Positions 25,210 to 33,827 of a stretch of 64,000 bases of DNA are shown one piece after another. The DNA comes from Pseudomonas taiwanensis DSM 21245 (lineage in GTDB: Bacteria > Pseudomonadota > Gammaproteobacteria > Pseudomonadales > Pseudomonadaceae), in contig NZ_KE384451.1 in NCBI RefSeq assembly GCF_000425785.1, forward strand, positions 1-64,000, read 5' to 3'. Each line of letters opens with the position of its first letter. Position 1 is the stretch's first letter. The translations under genes and the position numbers were made by a program. The notes beneath the pieces were generated by a model. The model did not search any database and was not told where the DNA came from. It worked only from the letters and a program-made list of their open reading frames with translations.

Positions 25210-25917
25210 TCAGATCCACCCGCGCAATGCGGCAATGGCAATGGCGCCTGCCTTGTTGGCGGCATTGGTCTTGGTGATGACGCTGCGGATGTGAAAGTTC
25301 ACCGTGCTTTGCGACAGGGACAGGATGCAGGCAACGTCGGCGGCGGTCTTGCCGGCGGCCGACCACTTCAGCACTTCCAGTTCTCGCTCGCTCATCTTCG
25401 GTTGCGGGGGGCACAGTTCACTCAGGTGGTATTCGCCAATCACCGCGTGCAACGTTTGGCACAGCCACAGGACGCTCGCGCCTTTCTCATAGAGCTCTTG
25501 AATAACTATCGGGTTGCACGGTCTGGACACACTCAACTGGCTTTCGTTGTGCTGTAAATCGTGCACCGATTGGGTCCAGCCGTGACGCAGGCCGTGCAGG
25601 CAGGCGGCTTCACGAAACTGCGGCGCTTCACGATACAGCTCGTCCGACCAGAGCACCGGCATGGTTGAGTGGTGACTCATTTGCGCGGCCGCGTCTTGCT
25701 TGTGAAAGTCATCGCACTGACAGCGTGTGATCCATTCGTTCGGGTAGTTGCTATAGAGATAAAGCTTGGGCGTCTGCGTGGCGATCTGGATGCGAAGCTT
25801 CAGGCCGACGTATTCCATGCCGAGGTCCTGGGCCAGATGCACCGCCAGGTCGAACAAGCGAGAGGGGTCGCGCTCGGTGGCAAGCTCATGTAGATGCTCG
25901 GGCTTCCAGTGAAGCAT
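25210..25917 (-). CDS. ppoR: LuxR-type solo regulator (PpoR-like)
   Basis: 235 residues: an autoinducer-binding domain (about 10-165) and a C-terminal LuxR helix-turn-helix (LSERELEVLKWSAAGKTAAD-like, SQSTVNFHIRSVITKTN). No luxI gene is near. In TraR numbering Trp57, Asp70 and Trp85 are present but Tyr61 is Cys and Pro71 is Ala. The position between rlmG and fpr is where I recall ppoR (PP_4647) of P. putida, reported to bind 3-oxo-C6-homoserine lactone. The ATG at 25917 is preferred over the one 36 bases upstream. Divergent from fpr. Confidence 0.85.
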   Translation of the reverse strand: MLHWKPEHLHELATERDPSRLFDLAVHLAQDLGMEYVGLKLRIQIATQTPKLYLYSNYPNEWITRCQCDDFHKQDAAAQMSHHSTMPVLWSDELYREAPQFREAACLHGLRHGWTQSVHDLQHNESQLSVSRPCNPIVIQELYEKGASVLWLCQTLHAVIGEYHLSELCPPQPKMSERELEVLKWSAAGKTAADVACILSLSQSTVNFHIRSVITKTNAANKAGAIAIAALRGWI

Positions 25918-26137
25918 CGGGTCACACTCCCTTAAGGCTCTTGAAGAATCCAATTCATTTGCACACAGCGATTGATTGTAGGAAAAGTCCGACTATTAAG
26001 TTGGGATTTTTTTGTTATAGCGATCAAGTTTTTCTGTGAATTTGACGTGATAATCCGACTTTGGCCCTACAATCCGACGGTTTTTATCCAGGCTGCTTTG
26101 CGCGACACTGGGGGCACGCCCACCATGGAAGCCCGTC

Positions 26138-26914
26138 ATGACCGCCAGCGCCGAGAAGTTCACCCGTCAGACCCTGCTCGATGTTCAGCCGCTGACCCCC
26201 AGCCTGTTCAGCTTGCGCGTCACCCGTGACCCGGGCTTCCGTTTCCGCGCGGGTCAGTTCGCGCGGCTGGGCGTGACCAAGGCTGATGGCAGTGTGGTAT
26301 GGCGTGCCTACTCCATGGTCAGCGCACCCCATGACGAATTTCTCGACTTCTTCTCCATCGTGGTACCCGGCGGCGAATTCACCAGTGAGCTGAGCCGGCT
26401 GAAAGAGGGCGATTCACTGCTGATCGATCGCCAGGCTTTCGGCTATCTGACCCTGGACCGCTTCGTCGGTGGGCGTGATCTGTGGCTGTTGGCAACCGGC
26501 ACAGGTATCGCGCCATTCATGTCGATCTTGCAGGACTTCGAGGCCTGGGAGCGCTTCGACAACATCAAGCTGGTGTATTCCGTGCGCGAGGCCAGGGAGC
26601 TGGCGTATGTGGATGAGATCGCCGGGTTGGAGCTGCGTGACTACCTGGCGGAGTACGCGGGCAAATTGCAGTTCATGCCAGTGGTCACCCGCGAAAGGCA
26701 CCCAGGCGCGTTGAATGCGCGTATCACCACGCTGATCGAAAACGGCGAGCTGGAAAAAGCGGCGGGGCTGGAACTGTCGCCTGAACATTCGCGGATCATG
26801 CTGTGCGGTAACCCGCAAATGATCGACGAGACACGCAAGGTGCTCAAGGCACGGGATCTGCACTTGAGCTTGAGTAAGCGCCCGGGCCAGGTGGCGGTGG
26901 AAAACTACTGGTAA
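26138..26914 (+). CDS. fpr: ferredoxin/flavodoxin-NADP+ reductase
   Basis: 258 residues. An N-terminal FAD domain with RAYSMVSAP is followed by an NADP domain with ATGTGIAPFMSIL and LCGNPQMIDETRKVL. It has the compact bacterial (subclass I) form and ends in VENYW. It passes electrons between NADPH and ferredoxin or flavodoxin for iron-sulfur repair and oxidative-stress defence. It is divergent from ppoR; the 220 bases between them contain three TCCGAC repeats (25988, 26054, 26073) that might be regulator half-sites. Which P. putida paralogue (fprA or fprB) it is cannot be said with certainty. Confidence 0.92.
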   Translation: MTASAEKFTRQTLLDVQPLTPSLFSLRVTRDPGFRFRAGQFARLGVTKADGSVVWRAYSMVSAPHDEFLDFFSIVVPGGEFTSELSRLKEGDSLLIDRQAFGYLTLDRFVGGRDLWLLATGTGIAPFMSILQDFEAWERFDNIKLVYSVREARELAYVDEIAGLELRDYLAEYAGKLQFMPVVTRERHPGALNARITTLIENGELEKAAGLELSPEHSRIMLCGNPQMIDETRKVLKARDLHLSLSKRPGQVAVENYW

Positions 26915-26961
26915 GCGTCTGAAACGGTGCCGGTTCCGTAGCGGCCGGCTGGTCGGCGATG

Positions 26962-26980
26962 GGGGGCGCAAGGCGCCCCC
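26962..26980. terminator. hairpin between convergent fpr and mscL
   Basis: GGGGGCGC-AAG-GCGCCCCC, an 8-bp GC-only stem, 48 bases past the fpr stop and 8 bases from the mscL stop. It lacks a T-run. Confidence 0.5.
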
Positions 26981-26987
26981 AGCCATG

Positions 26988-27407
26988 TCACGGCAAGCGA
27001 TTCTGGTTCTGCGTCTTGAGTAGATCGCGAATCTCGGTGAGCAGCGTTTCCTCGGCGCTCGGCACTGGTGGAGCGGAGGGCGCCACGGCTTCTTCACGCT
27101 TCAGGCGGTTGATCGCCTTCACGCCCATGAAGATGGCGAAGGCAACGATCAGGAAGTCGATGACGGTCTGGATGAACTTGCCGTAGGCCAGCACCACCGC
27201 CGGGACATCGCCCTCTGCGGCCTTCAGGGTCACGGCGAGGTCGCTGAAGTCGACACCACCGATGATAAGGCCCAGTGGCGGCATGATCACATCGCCCACG
27301 AAGGACGAGACGATCTTGCCGAAGGCGGCGCCGATGATGATACCTACCGCCATATCGACGACATTTCCCTTGACCGCGAAGGCCTTGAACTCACTGAGCA
27401 TGCCCAT
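26988..27407 (-). CDS. mscL: large-conductance mechanosensitive channel
   Basis: 139 residues. Two membrane helices (about 17-45 and 75-100) flank a periplasmic loop; the charged C-terminal helix EETLLTEIRDLLKTQ is conserved. The pore-lining VVDMAVGIIIGAAFGKIV is typical. Homopentamers open under membrane tension and release solutes on osmotic downshock. AAGGAG lies six bases before the ATG at 27407 (MGMLSEF). Convergent with fpr, divergent from radA. Confidence 0.96.
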   Translation of the reverse strand: MGMLSEFKAFAVKGNVVDMAVGIIIGAAFGKIVSSFVGDVIMPPLGLIIGGVDFSDLAVTLKAAEGDVPAVVLAYGKFIQTVIDFLIVAFAIFMGVKAINRLKREEAVAPSAPPVPSAEETLLTEIRDLLKTQNQNRLP

Positions 27408-27583
27408 GCTGGACTCCTTGTAACAAATGGTTAGGTAAACGCAGTGTAAGCCAACAAATCGCTTTATGCGTTGCATTCAGGCTTACCGACTGCGGCTGCA
27501 ACGAATAGTTTTGTCGCATCCCGGGGCGTTCGAGACACGTCCCGCTCGGCTATCATGGCGGTTTTTTCCAGGAGACCGAGTCC

Positions 27584-28951
27584 ATGGCCAAGGCCAAGCG
27601 CTTGTATGGCTGCACCGAGTGCGGCGCGACCTTCCCCAAATGGGCCGGCCAGTGCGGTGAGTGTGGGGCCTGGAACACCCTGGTCGAAACCATGATCGAA
27701 AGCGGCGGTGCAGCTGCACCGAGTGGCCGTACGGGATGGGCTGGGCAGCAGGCTCAGATCAAGACCCTGGCCGAAGTCAGCGTCGAGGAAATCCCGCGTT
27801 TCACCACCAGCAGCGCTGAGCTTGACCGCGTACTGGGTGGCGGTCTGGTGGACGGCTCGGTGGTGCTGATCGGGGGCGATCCGGGTATCGGCAAGTCGAC
27901 CATCCTGCTGCAGACCCTGTGCAACATTGCCACGTCCATGCCTGCTCTATACGTCACGGGCGAAGAGTCCCAGCAACAGGTGGCCATGCGCTCGCGACGC
28001 CTGGGCTTGCCGCAGGACCAGCTCAAGGTGATGACCGAGACGTGCATCGAGACCATCATCGCCACTGCGCGCGTGGAAAAGCCTCGGGTGATGGTGATCG
28101 ACTCGATCCAGACCATTTTCACCGAGCAATTGCAGTCGGCCCCCGGTGGCGTGGCTCAGGTGCGCGAGAGTGCGGCGTTGCTGGTGCGCTATGCCAAGCA
28201 AAGTGGAACCGCGATTTTCCTGGTCGGGCACGTCACCAAGGAAGGTTCGCTGGCTGGCCCACGGGTACTGGAGCACATGGTCGACACCGTGCTGTATTTC
28301 GAGGGTGAGTCCGATGGCCGACTGCGTTTGTTGCGGGCGGTGAAGAATCGCTTCGGCGCGGTCAACGAACTGGGCGTGTTCGGCATGACCGACCGTGGCC
28401 TGAAGGAAGTCTCCAACCCGTCGGCGATTTTCCTCAACCGCGCCCAGGAAGAAGTGCCGGGCAGTGTGGTCATGGCTACCTGGGAAGGCACCCGGCCGAT
28501 GCTGGTGGAAGTGCAGGCATTGGTCGACGACAGCCACCTGGCCAACCCGCGCCGGGTCACCCTGGGCCTGGACCAGAACCGCCTGGCGATGTTGCTGGCA
28601 GTGTTGCATCGTCATGGCGGTATCCCTACGCACGATCAGGATGTGTTCCTTAACGTGGTGGGTGGGGTCAAGGTGCTGGAGACAGCCTCCGACCTGGCCT
28701 TGTTGGCGGCGGTGATGTCCAGCTTGCGCAATCGCCCGCTTGCCCATGGCTTGCTGGTATTCGGTGAAATCGGCCTGTCCGGCGAGGTTCGCCCGGTGCC
28801 CAGTGGCCAGGAACGCCTGAAAGAGGCGGCCAAGCATGGCTTCAAGCGCGCCATCGTGCCCAAGGGCAATGCGCCGAAGGAGGCGCCGGCAGGATTGCAG
28901 ATAATTGCAGTGACACGCCTGGAACACGCACTGGACGCACTTTTCGAGTAG
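27584..28951 (+). CDS. radA: DNA repair protein RadA
   Basis: 455 residues. An N-terminal zinc finger (Cys10, Cys13, Cys24, Cys27) is followed by a RecA-like ATPase with Walker A GGDPGIGKST at 97-106, then the RadA-specific VKNRFG motif. The C-terminal Lon-protease-like domain includes GEIGLSGEVRPV. RadA helps branch migration and processing of recombination intermediates. AGGAG precedes the ATG. Confidence 0.96.
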   Translation: MAKAKRLYGCTECGATFPKWAGQCGECGAWNTLVETMIESGGAAAPSGRTGWAGQQAQIKTLAEVSVEEIPRFTTSSAELDRVLGGGLVDGSVVLIGGDPGIGKSTILLQTLCNIATSMPALYVTGEESQQQVAMRSRRLGLPQDQLKVMTETCIETIIATARVEKPRVMVIDSIQTIFTEQLQSAPGGVAQVRESAALLVRYAKQSGTAIFLVGHVTKEGSLAGPRVLEHMVDTVLYFEGESDGRLRLLRAVKNRFGAVNELGVFGMTDRGLKEVSNPSAIFLNRAQEEVPGSVVMATWEGTRPMLVEVQALVDDSHLANPRRVTLGLDQNRLAMLLAVLHRHGGIPTHDQDVFLNVVGGVKVLETASDLALLAAVMSSLRNRPLAHGLLVFGEIGLSGEVRPVPSGQERLKEAAKHGFKRAIVPKGNAPKEAPAGLQIIAVTRLEHALDALFE

Positions 28952-29030
28952 CGTTTAACCCGTTGCGGCCCTTTGGCGGGTACTGCGCTGCGTTGAGCAC
29001 CTACGGCGAGGGGGCCAAGGCAGGCCAATG

Positions 29031-29060
29031 AAAAAGGGGCCGACGATGCGCATCGGCCCC
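29031..29060 (-). terminator. Rho-independent terminator of the NCS2 permease gene
   Basis: On the minus strand, GGGGCCGA pairs with TCGGCCCC (29036-29060), directly followed by TTTTT. It lies 22 bases past the permease stop codon. It may also stop radA readthrough, though no T-run exists on that side. Confidence 0.75.
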
Positions 29061-29082
29061 CACCTTACCGCTCAGTCAGCGG

Positions 29083-30603
29083 TCAATGCTCGGCAACCGG
29101 CGTTCGTCTGGGAGCTGCGTTGCCATGCTCGTCGAGCTCCATCACGGGCACTTCAGTCCCCTCGGCATCGAATAGCTTGCCGTCCTTGAAGTAGTCGCCA
29201 TCACGCAACGCCGAGATATCCGAGTACTGGATGGTGCGCTCATAGGCTGCGGCAAACACCGACTGCTGGTCCGAGTTACCCGCAGTGAAGTGGTTGAAGA
29301 TCAGGTTGAGCAGAATCGCCATGATCGCCGCCGAGCTGATGCCCGAGTGGAAGATGGTCTCGAACCAGTTCGGGAAGTGATGGTAGAAGGTCGGTGCCGC
29401 GATCGGGATCATGCCAAAGCCCAGCGAAGCGGCGACGATGATCAGGTTCACGTTGTTCTTGTAATTGACCTTCGACAGGGTACGAATCCCGCTGGCCGCC
29501 ACGGTGCCGAACAGCACGATGCCGGCACCGCCCAGTACAGGCGTGGGTACCGCGGCAATCACGCGTCCCATGATCGGCAGCAGCCCGAGTACCACCAGGA
29601 TCACGCCACCGGTGGCCACCACATAACGGCTCTTGACCCCGGTCACCGCGACCAGGCCGACGTTCTGGGCGAAGGCGCTCTGGGTGAACGAGCCGAAGAT
29701 CGGTGCCAGGATGCTCGATGCCATATCGGCGCGCAGGCCGTTACCCAGGCGCTTGGAATCGACCTTGGTGTCGATGATCTCGCCGACGGCGAGGATATCG
29801 GCCGAGGTTTCCACCAGGGTCACCATGATCACGATGCACATCGACAGGATCGCGGCGATGTGGAAGGTCGGCATGCCGAAGTGGAACGGGCTTGGGAAGG
29901 CGAACAGCGGGCCTTCGGTGACCTTGCTGAAATCGGTCATGCCCAGCGCCCAGGCAATCAGGGTACCGACCACCATGGCCAGCAGGATCGACAGGCGCGA
30001 GATGGTCGCGCTGCCCAGCTTGCTCAGCAGCAGGACGATGGCGAAGGTCAGCGCCGCCAGGCCAATGTTGGCCACACTGCCGAATTCCGGTGAGGCGCTG
30101 TTGCCCCCCATTACCCAGCGTGCGGCCACGGGCATCAGGGTCAGGCCGATGGTGGTGATGACGATACCGGTGACCAGTGGTGGAAAGAACTTGGTGATGC
30201 GCGAGAACACCGGGGTGATCAGGAAGCCGATGAACGACGCCGCCATGACCGCGCCTAGCACGCCTGGCAAACCGCCGCCTCCCTCACTGCTGAGAATCGC
30301 GCCCATGGTCGCCACGCCGGCGAACGACACCCCTTGCACCAGTGGCAACTGGCAACCGAAGAACGGCAGGCCAAGGGTTTGCAATAACGTGGCCAGCCCC
30401 CCGGCGAACAGCGACGCTGCGATCAGCAGGCCGATCTCGGCGGGGTTCAGGCCGGCAGCCTGCCCGAGGATCAGGGGGACCGCGACGATCCCGCCATACA
30501 TGGTCAACACATGTTGCAGACCATAGGCCAGGTTGGCACCAAGACCGAGGTTTTCGTCCTCGGGGCGCTTGGCGGGAGACGTGCTAGGGGACGACGTAGT
30601 CAT
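29083..30603 (-). CDS. NCS2 nucleobase:cation symporter (xanthine/urate type)
   Basis: 506 residues with about 14 membrane segments. Typical NCS2 features are GLQHVLTMYGGIVAVPLIL in helix 1 and ETSADILAVGEIID in helix 8, then QSAFAQNVGLVAVTGVKSR (the signature motif). The long hydrophilic C-terminus (about 60 residues) contains acidic patches. This places it with XanQ/UacT-type xanthine and uric acid transporters rather than UraA. A perfect TTGTATACAA-centred palindrome lies about 68 bases upstream of the start and may be an operator. A strong terminator follows. Confidence 0.9.
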   Translation of the reverse strand: MTTSSPSTSPAKRPEDENLGLGANLAYGLQHVLTMYGGIVAVPLILGQAAGLNPAEIGLLIAASLFAGGLATLLQTLGLPFFGCQLPLVQGVSFAGVATMGAILSSEGGGGLPGVLGAVMAASFIGFLITPVFSRITKFFPPLVTGIVITTIGLTLMPVAARWVMGGNSASPEFGSVANIGLAALTFAIVLLLSKLGSATISRLSILLAMVVGTLIAWALGMTDFSKVTEGPLFAFPSPFHFGMPTFHIAAILSMCIVIMVTLVETSADILAVGEIIDTKVDSKRLGNGLRADMASSILAPIFGSFTQSAFAQNVGLVAVTGVKSRYVVATGGVILVVLGLLPIMGRVIAAVPTPVLGGAGIVLFGTVAASGIRTLSKVNYKNNVNLIIVAASLGFGMIPIAAPTFYHHFPNWFETIFHSGISSAAIMAILLNLIFNHFTAGNSDQQSVFAAAYERTIQYSDISALRDGDYFKDGKLFDAEGTEVPVMELDEHGNAAPRRTPVAEH

Positions 30604-30670
30604 GGAGCAGGCTCTCTGTTTATTGTTGTGCGACTACTGTAGACATTTCCTACAAATCATTGCCACAACA

Positions 30671-30682
30671 ATTGTATACAAT
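30671..30682. promoter_or_regulatory. palindromic operator candidate ATTGTATACAAT
   Basis: A perfect 12-bp AT-rich palindrome 68 bases before the NCS2 permease start. The TGTATACA core is typical of GntR-family sites. A looser TGTAGACATTTCCTACA dyad lies closer to the gene. No GntR gene is adjacent in this window. Confidence 0.5.
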
Positions 30683-30863
30683 ATTTTGATTAGAGCAGGA
30701 ACACAGATGCCCGCAAGGGGCGTTTTGCGTGAATGCAGAATGCGTTCCAACTTGTGAAAAGCTGTATCAGAGGGGTGTGTACAAAGCGCCGGTAACCCGG
30801 AAGAAAGCTGTCTGGGTAGACAAGAAACGTGATGTGGGAACTACGTTAGCTAGCTAAGAGATT

Positions 30864-31229
30864 TCATTCTTCGATGAGTTGGCGCAGTTCGCGCATCATT
30901 TCGGTGCTGTCGGCCACGTTCAATTCCACAAGACGGTGCAAATGCGTCATGGACTCGATGTCGATGTATAGGCAAGTGAAGCCGAGGCGGTGAGGTTCCT
31001 CATGGCGCAGTTCCACCTGCATCTTCACGCGGTTCTGTGGGTCGAGTTCGATGATCGCGTCGAAATCCTGGGTCAGGTCGGCATCCCAGGGTTGAGGGCA
31101 TTCGACCAGCAAGCCCTTGAGCGACAGATCGAGCAGTTTCACCGGCCAGCGGCGATTGCCCTGGCGCAGTTCGGTGGGGGCATCGAAGGGGATGCGCTGA
31201 AAGCGGCGGCGTTCGTCGTGTGCGCTCAT
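30864..31229 (-). CDS. PilZ domain c-di-GMP-binding protein
   Basis: 121 residues, a single PilZ domain. The c-di-GMP motifs are RRFQR (RxxxR, residues 8-12) and D34-L-S36-L-K-G39 (DxSxxG). A short acidic C-terminal helix ends the chain. Such stand-alone PilZ proteins act as c-di-GMP receptors for motility or envelope targets. The gene stands alone, divergent from cstA. The target is unknown. Confidence 0.9.
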   Translation of the reverse strand: MSAHDERRRFQRIPFDAPTELRQGNRRWPVKLLDLSLKGLLVECPQPWDADLTQDFDAIIELDPQNRVKMQVELRHEEPHRLGFTCLYIDIESMTHLHRLVELNVADSTEMMRELRQLIEE

Positions 31230-31395
31230 GTGAAAGCCCTCGTGGGTTCTTCCTGACTATAGTTATTGCTGTAGATGAATCAGGTACTCGAATCTGGCCG
31301 CAGAGGCTCTAGGCCAAAGCAGGTATGGCAATGCGCGATGACACGCCCTAGACTCGATGGGCGGTCTTTTCCAATCCACCAGCTGGAAGCAAACC

Positions 31396-33462
31396 ATGAA
31401 CAACAATAATAGCCTGCTACGCCACATTCCGTGGTTGGCGCTGGCAGTCATAGGCGCCTGTGCGCTGGGTGTGGTCGCCCTGCGCCGCGGCGAGGCGATC
31501 AACGCCTTGTGGATCGTGGTCGCGGCAGTGGCCATCTACCTGGTCGCCTATCGTTACTACAGCCTTTTCATCGCCACCAAGGTGATGCAGCTCGACCCTC
31601 GGCGGGCAACCCCGGCGGTACTCAACAATGATGGTCTGGACTATGTCCCGACCAACAAGCACATCCTCTTCGGTCACCACTTCGCTGCCATCGCAGGCGC
31701 TGGCCCCTTGGTCGGTCCGGTTCTGGCCGCGCAGATGGGCTACCTGCCCGGCACGCTCTGGCTGATTGCCGGTGTGGTGCTGGCCGGTGCTGTGCAGGAC
31801 TTCATGGTCCTGTTCCTGTCTACCCGCCGCAATGGCCGCTCGCTGGGCGACATGGTGCGCGAGGAAATGGGGCGTATCCCAGGGACCATCGCCCTGTTCG
31901 GCTGCTTCCTGATCATGATCATCATCCTGGCGGTGTTGGCGCTGATCGTGGTCAAGGCCCTGGCCGAGAGCCCATGGGGTATGTTCACGGTCATGGCGAC
32001 GATCCCGATCGCGATGTTCATGGGCATCTACATGCGCTACATCCGTCCGGGCCACATCGGCGAGATTTCGGTCATCGGCGTGGTCTTGCTGCTGGCGTCG
32101 ATCTGGCTGGGGGGCCAGATCGCCGCGGATCCAGTCTGGGGCCCGGCGTTCACCTTTACCGGCGTGCAGATCACCTGGATGCTGGTGGGCTACGGCTTCG
32201 TCGCTGCCGTGCTGCCGGTATGGCTGGTGCTGGCGCCGCGTGACTACCTGTCGACCTTCCTCAAGATCGGTACCATCGTTGGCCTGGCCATCGGTATCCT
32301 GATCATCGCCCCTGAGCTGAAGATGCCGGCGCTGACCCAGTTCACCGACGGCACTGGCCCGGTGTGGAAGGGCACCCTGTTCCCGTTCCTGTTCATCACC
32401 ATCGCCTGCGGTGCGGTGTCCGGCTTCCACGCGCTGATCTCCTCGGGGACCACGCCCAAGCTGCTGGATAATGAAACCAATGCCCGTTACATCGGCTACG
32501 GCGGCATGCTGATGGAATCGTTCGTCGCCATCATGGCCATGGTTGCCGCGTCGGTGATCGAGCCGGGCGTGTACTTCGCCATGAACAGCCCGGCCGCAGT
32601 GGTCGGTGCCGACGTCGCTTCGGTGGCGCAAACGGTCAGCAGCTGGGGCTTCATGATTACCCCAGAGCAGTTGGAAGCCACTGCCCGCGACATTGGCGAA
32701 CACACCATCCTGGCCCGTGCCGGTGGTGCGCCGACCTTGGCGGTAGGTATCGCGCAGATCCTGCACCAGGTGCTGCCGGGTGAGAACACCATGGCCTTCT
32801 GGTACCACTTCGCGATTCTGTTCGAGGCCCTGTTCATCCTGACCGCGGTGGATGCCGGTACCCGTGCTGGCCGCTTCATGCTGCAGGACCTGCTGGGCAG
32901 CTTCGTGCCCGCCCTCAAGCGCACCGAGTCGTGGACCGCCAACCTGATCGGTACCGCAGGATGCGTGGCGCTGTGGGGTTACCTGCTGTACCAGGGCGTG
33001 ATCGATCCGCTGGGTGGCATCAACACCCTGTGGCCGCTGTTCGGTATCTCCAACCAGATGCTGGCCGGTATCGCCTTGATGCTCGGCACTGTGGTACTGA
33101 TCAAGATGAAGCGCCAGCGCTATGTCTGGGTCACCCTGCTGCCAGCGGTGTGGCTGCTGATCTGCACCACCACGGCGGGCCTGATCAAGCTGTTCGACCC
33201 GAACCCGGCGGTCGGTTTCCTGGCCCTGGCCAAGAAATACAGCACCGCACTGGACGCCGGCCAGGTACTGGCCCCGGCCAAGGACATCGGTCAGATGCAG
33301 CATGTGATCTTCAATGCCTACACCAACGCCGGCCTGACCGTGCTGTTCTTGTTGGTGGTGTTCAGCGTGCTGTTCTTCGCCATCAAGGTTGGCTTCGCCG
33401 CCCTGGGTCGCAAGGAGCGCACCGACAAGGAAACCCCGTTCCAGGCGCTGCCTGACGCGTAA
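31396..33462 (+). CDS. cstA: CstA-family carbon starvation / pyruvate-peptide transporter
   Basis: 688 residues with about 16-18 membrane segments. The CstA signature region follows the second helix (DYVPTNKHILFGHHFAAIAG). Family members BtsT and CstA import pyruvate and perhaps peptides in E. coli. The start at 31396 (MNNNNSLLRHIP) gives the usual N-terminus; the 13 upstream in-frame residues do not. It is followed by yjiX- and yjiA-like genes, reproducing the E. coli btsT-yjiX-yjiA order. Confidence 0.93.
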   Translation: MNNNNSLLRHIPWLALAVIGACALGVVALRRGEAINALWIVVAAVAIYLVAYRYYSLFIATKVMQLDPRRATPAVLNNDGLDYVPTNKHILFGHHFAAIAGAGPLVGPVLAAQMGYLPGTLWLIAGVVLAGAVQDFMVLFLSTRRNGRSLGDMVREEMGRIPGTIALFGCFLIMIIILAVLALIVVKALAESPWGMFTVMATIPIAMFMGIYMRYIRPGHIGEISVIGVVLLLASIWLGGQIAADPVWGPAFTFTGVQITWMLVGYGFVAAVLPVWLVLAPRDYLSTFLKIGTIVGLAIGILIIAPELKMPALTQFTDGTGPVWKGTLFPFLFITIACGAVSGFHALISSGTTPKLLDNETNARYIGYGGMLMESFVAIMAMVAASVIEPGVYFAMNSPAAVVGADVASVAQTVSSWGFMITPEQLEATARDIGEHTILARAGGAPTLAVGIAQILHQVLPGENTMAFWYHFAILFEALFILTAVDAGTRAGRFMLQDLLGSFVPALKRTESWTANLIGTAGCVALWGYLLYQGVIDPLGGINTLWPLFGISNQMLAGIALMLGTVVLIKMKRQRYVWVTLLPAVWLLICTTTAGLIKLFDPNPAVGFLALAKKYSTALDAGQVLAPAKDIGQMQHVIFNAYTNAGLTVLFLLVVFSVLFFAIKVGFAALGRKERTDKETPFQALPDA

Positions 33463-33480
33463 CCCAAGAGGAATACCGAG

Positions 33481-33678
33481 ATGTTCAACGACCTGGGTCG
33501 ACTGGGGAAGTACCTGGGGCAGGCAGCCCGCCTGATGGTCGGCATGCCCGACTACGACAACTATGTCGAGCACATGCAGACCAAGCACCCGGACAAGCCG
33601 GTGATGACGTACGAGGAGTTCTTCCGGGAACGCCAGGAAGCGCGTTACGGTGGCAAGTCCGGACCCAAGTGCTGTTGA
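33481..33678 (+). CDS. YbdD/YjiX family small protein (DUF466)
   Basis: 65 residues, soluble, cysteine pair near the C-terminus (GPKCC). The central MVGMPDYDNYVEHMQTKHPD is the DUF466 signature. AGAGGA precedes the ATG. It follows the CstA gene by 18 bases, as in E. coli, and may assist or regulate the transporter. The mechanism is unknown. Confidence 0.9.
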   Translation: MFNDLGRLGKYLGQAARLMVGMPDYDNYVEHMQTKHPDKPVMTYEEFFRERQEARYGGKSGPKCC

Positions 33679-33701
33679 ACATCGACCTCTGCTAGCTTGT
33701 C

Positions 33702-33735
33702 CCGGCCTCATCGCCGGCAAGCTGGCTGCTACAGG
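33702..33735. repeat. single REP element
   Basis: CATCGCCGGCAAGCTGGCTGCTAC matches the P. putida REP core with small changes. It lies in the yjiX-yjiA gap and could lower expression of the distal gene. Confidence 0.5.
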
Positions 33736-33827
33736 AACCCAACAGGCCTCAGGGCGCGTTCGGTTGTAGTAGTAGCCAGCTCGCTGGAGATGGGGCCGCT
33801 GTCTTTTCCGCCAAGGAGATTTTCTGC

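Noticed and set aside
25988..26078. Three TCCGAC repeats between ppoR and fpr as a defined operator
   Set aside because: Spacing is irregular (66 and 19 bases) and no palindrome is formed, so this is only mentioned under fpr.
31417..33720. 767-codon minus-strand open frame opposite cstA
   Set aside because: Low-complexity His/Gln/Asp-rich translation, typical of an antisense shadow of a membrane protein gene.
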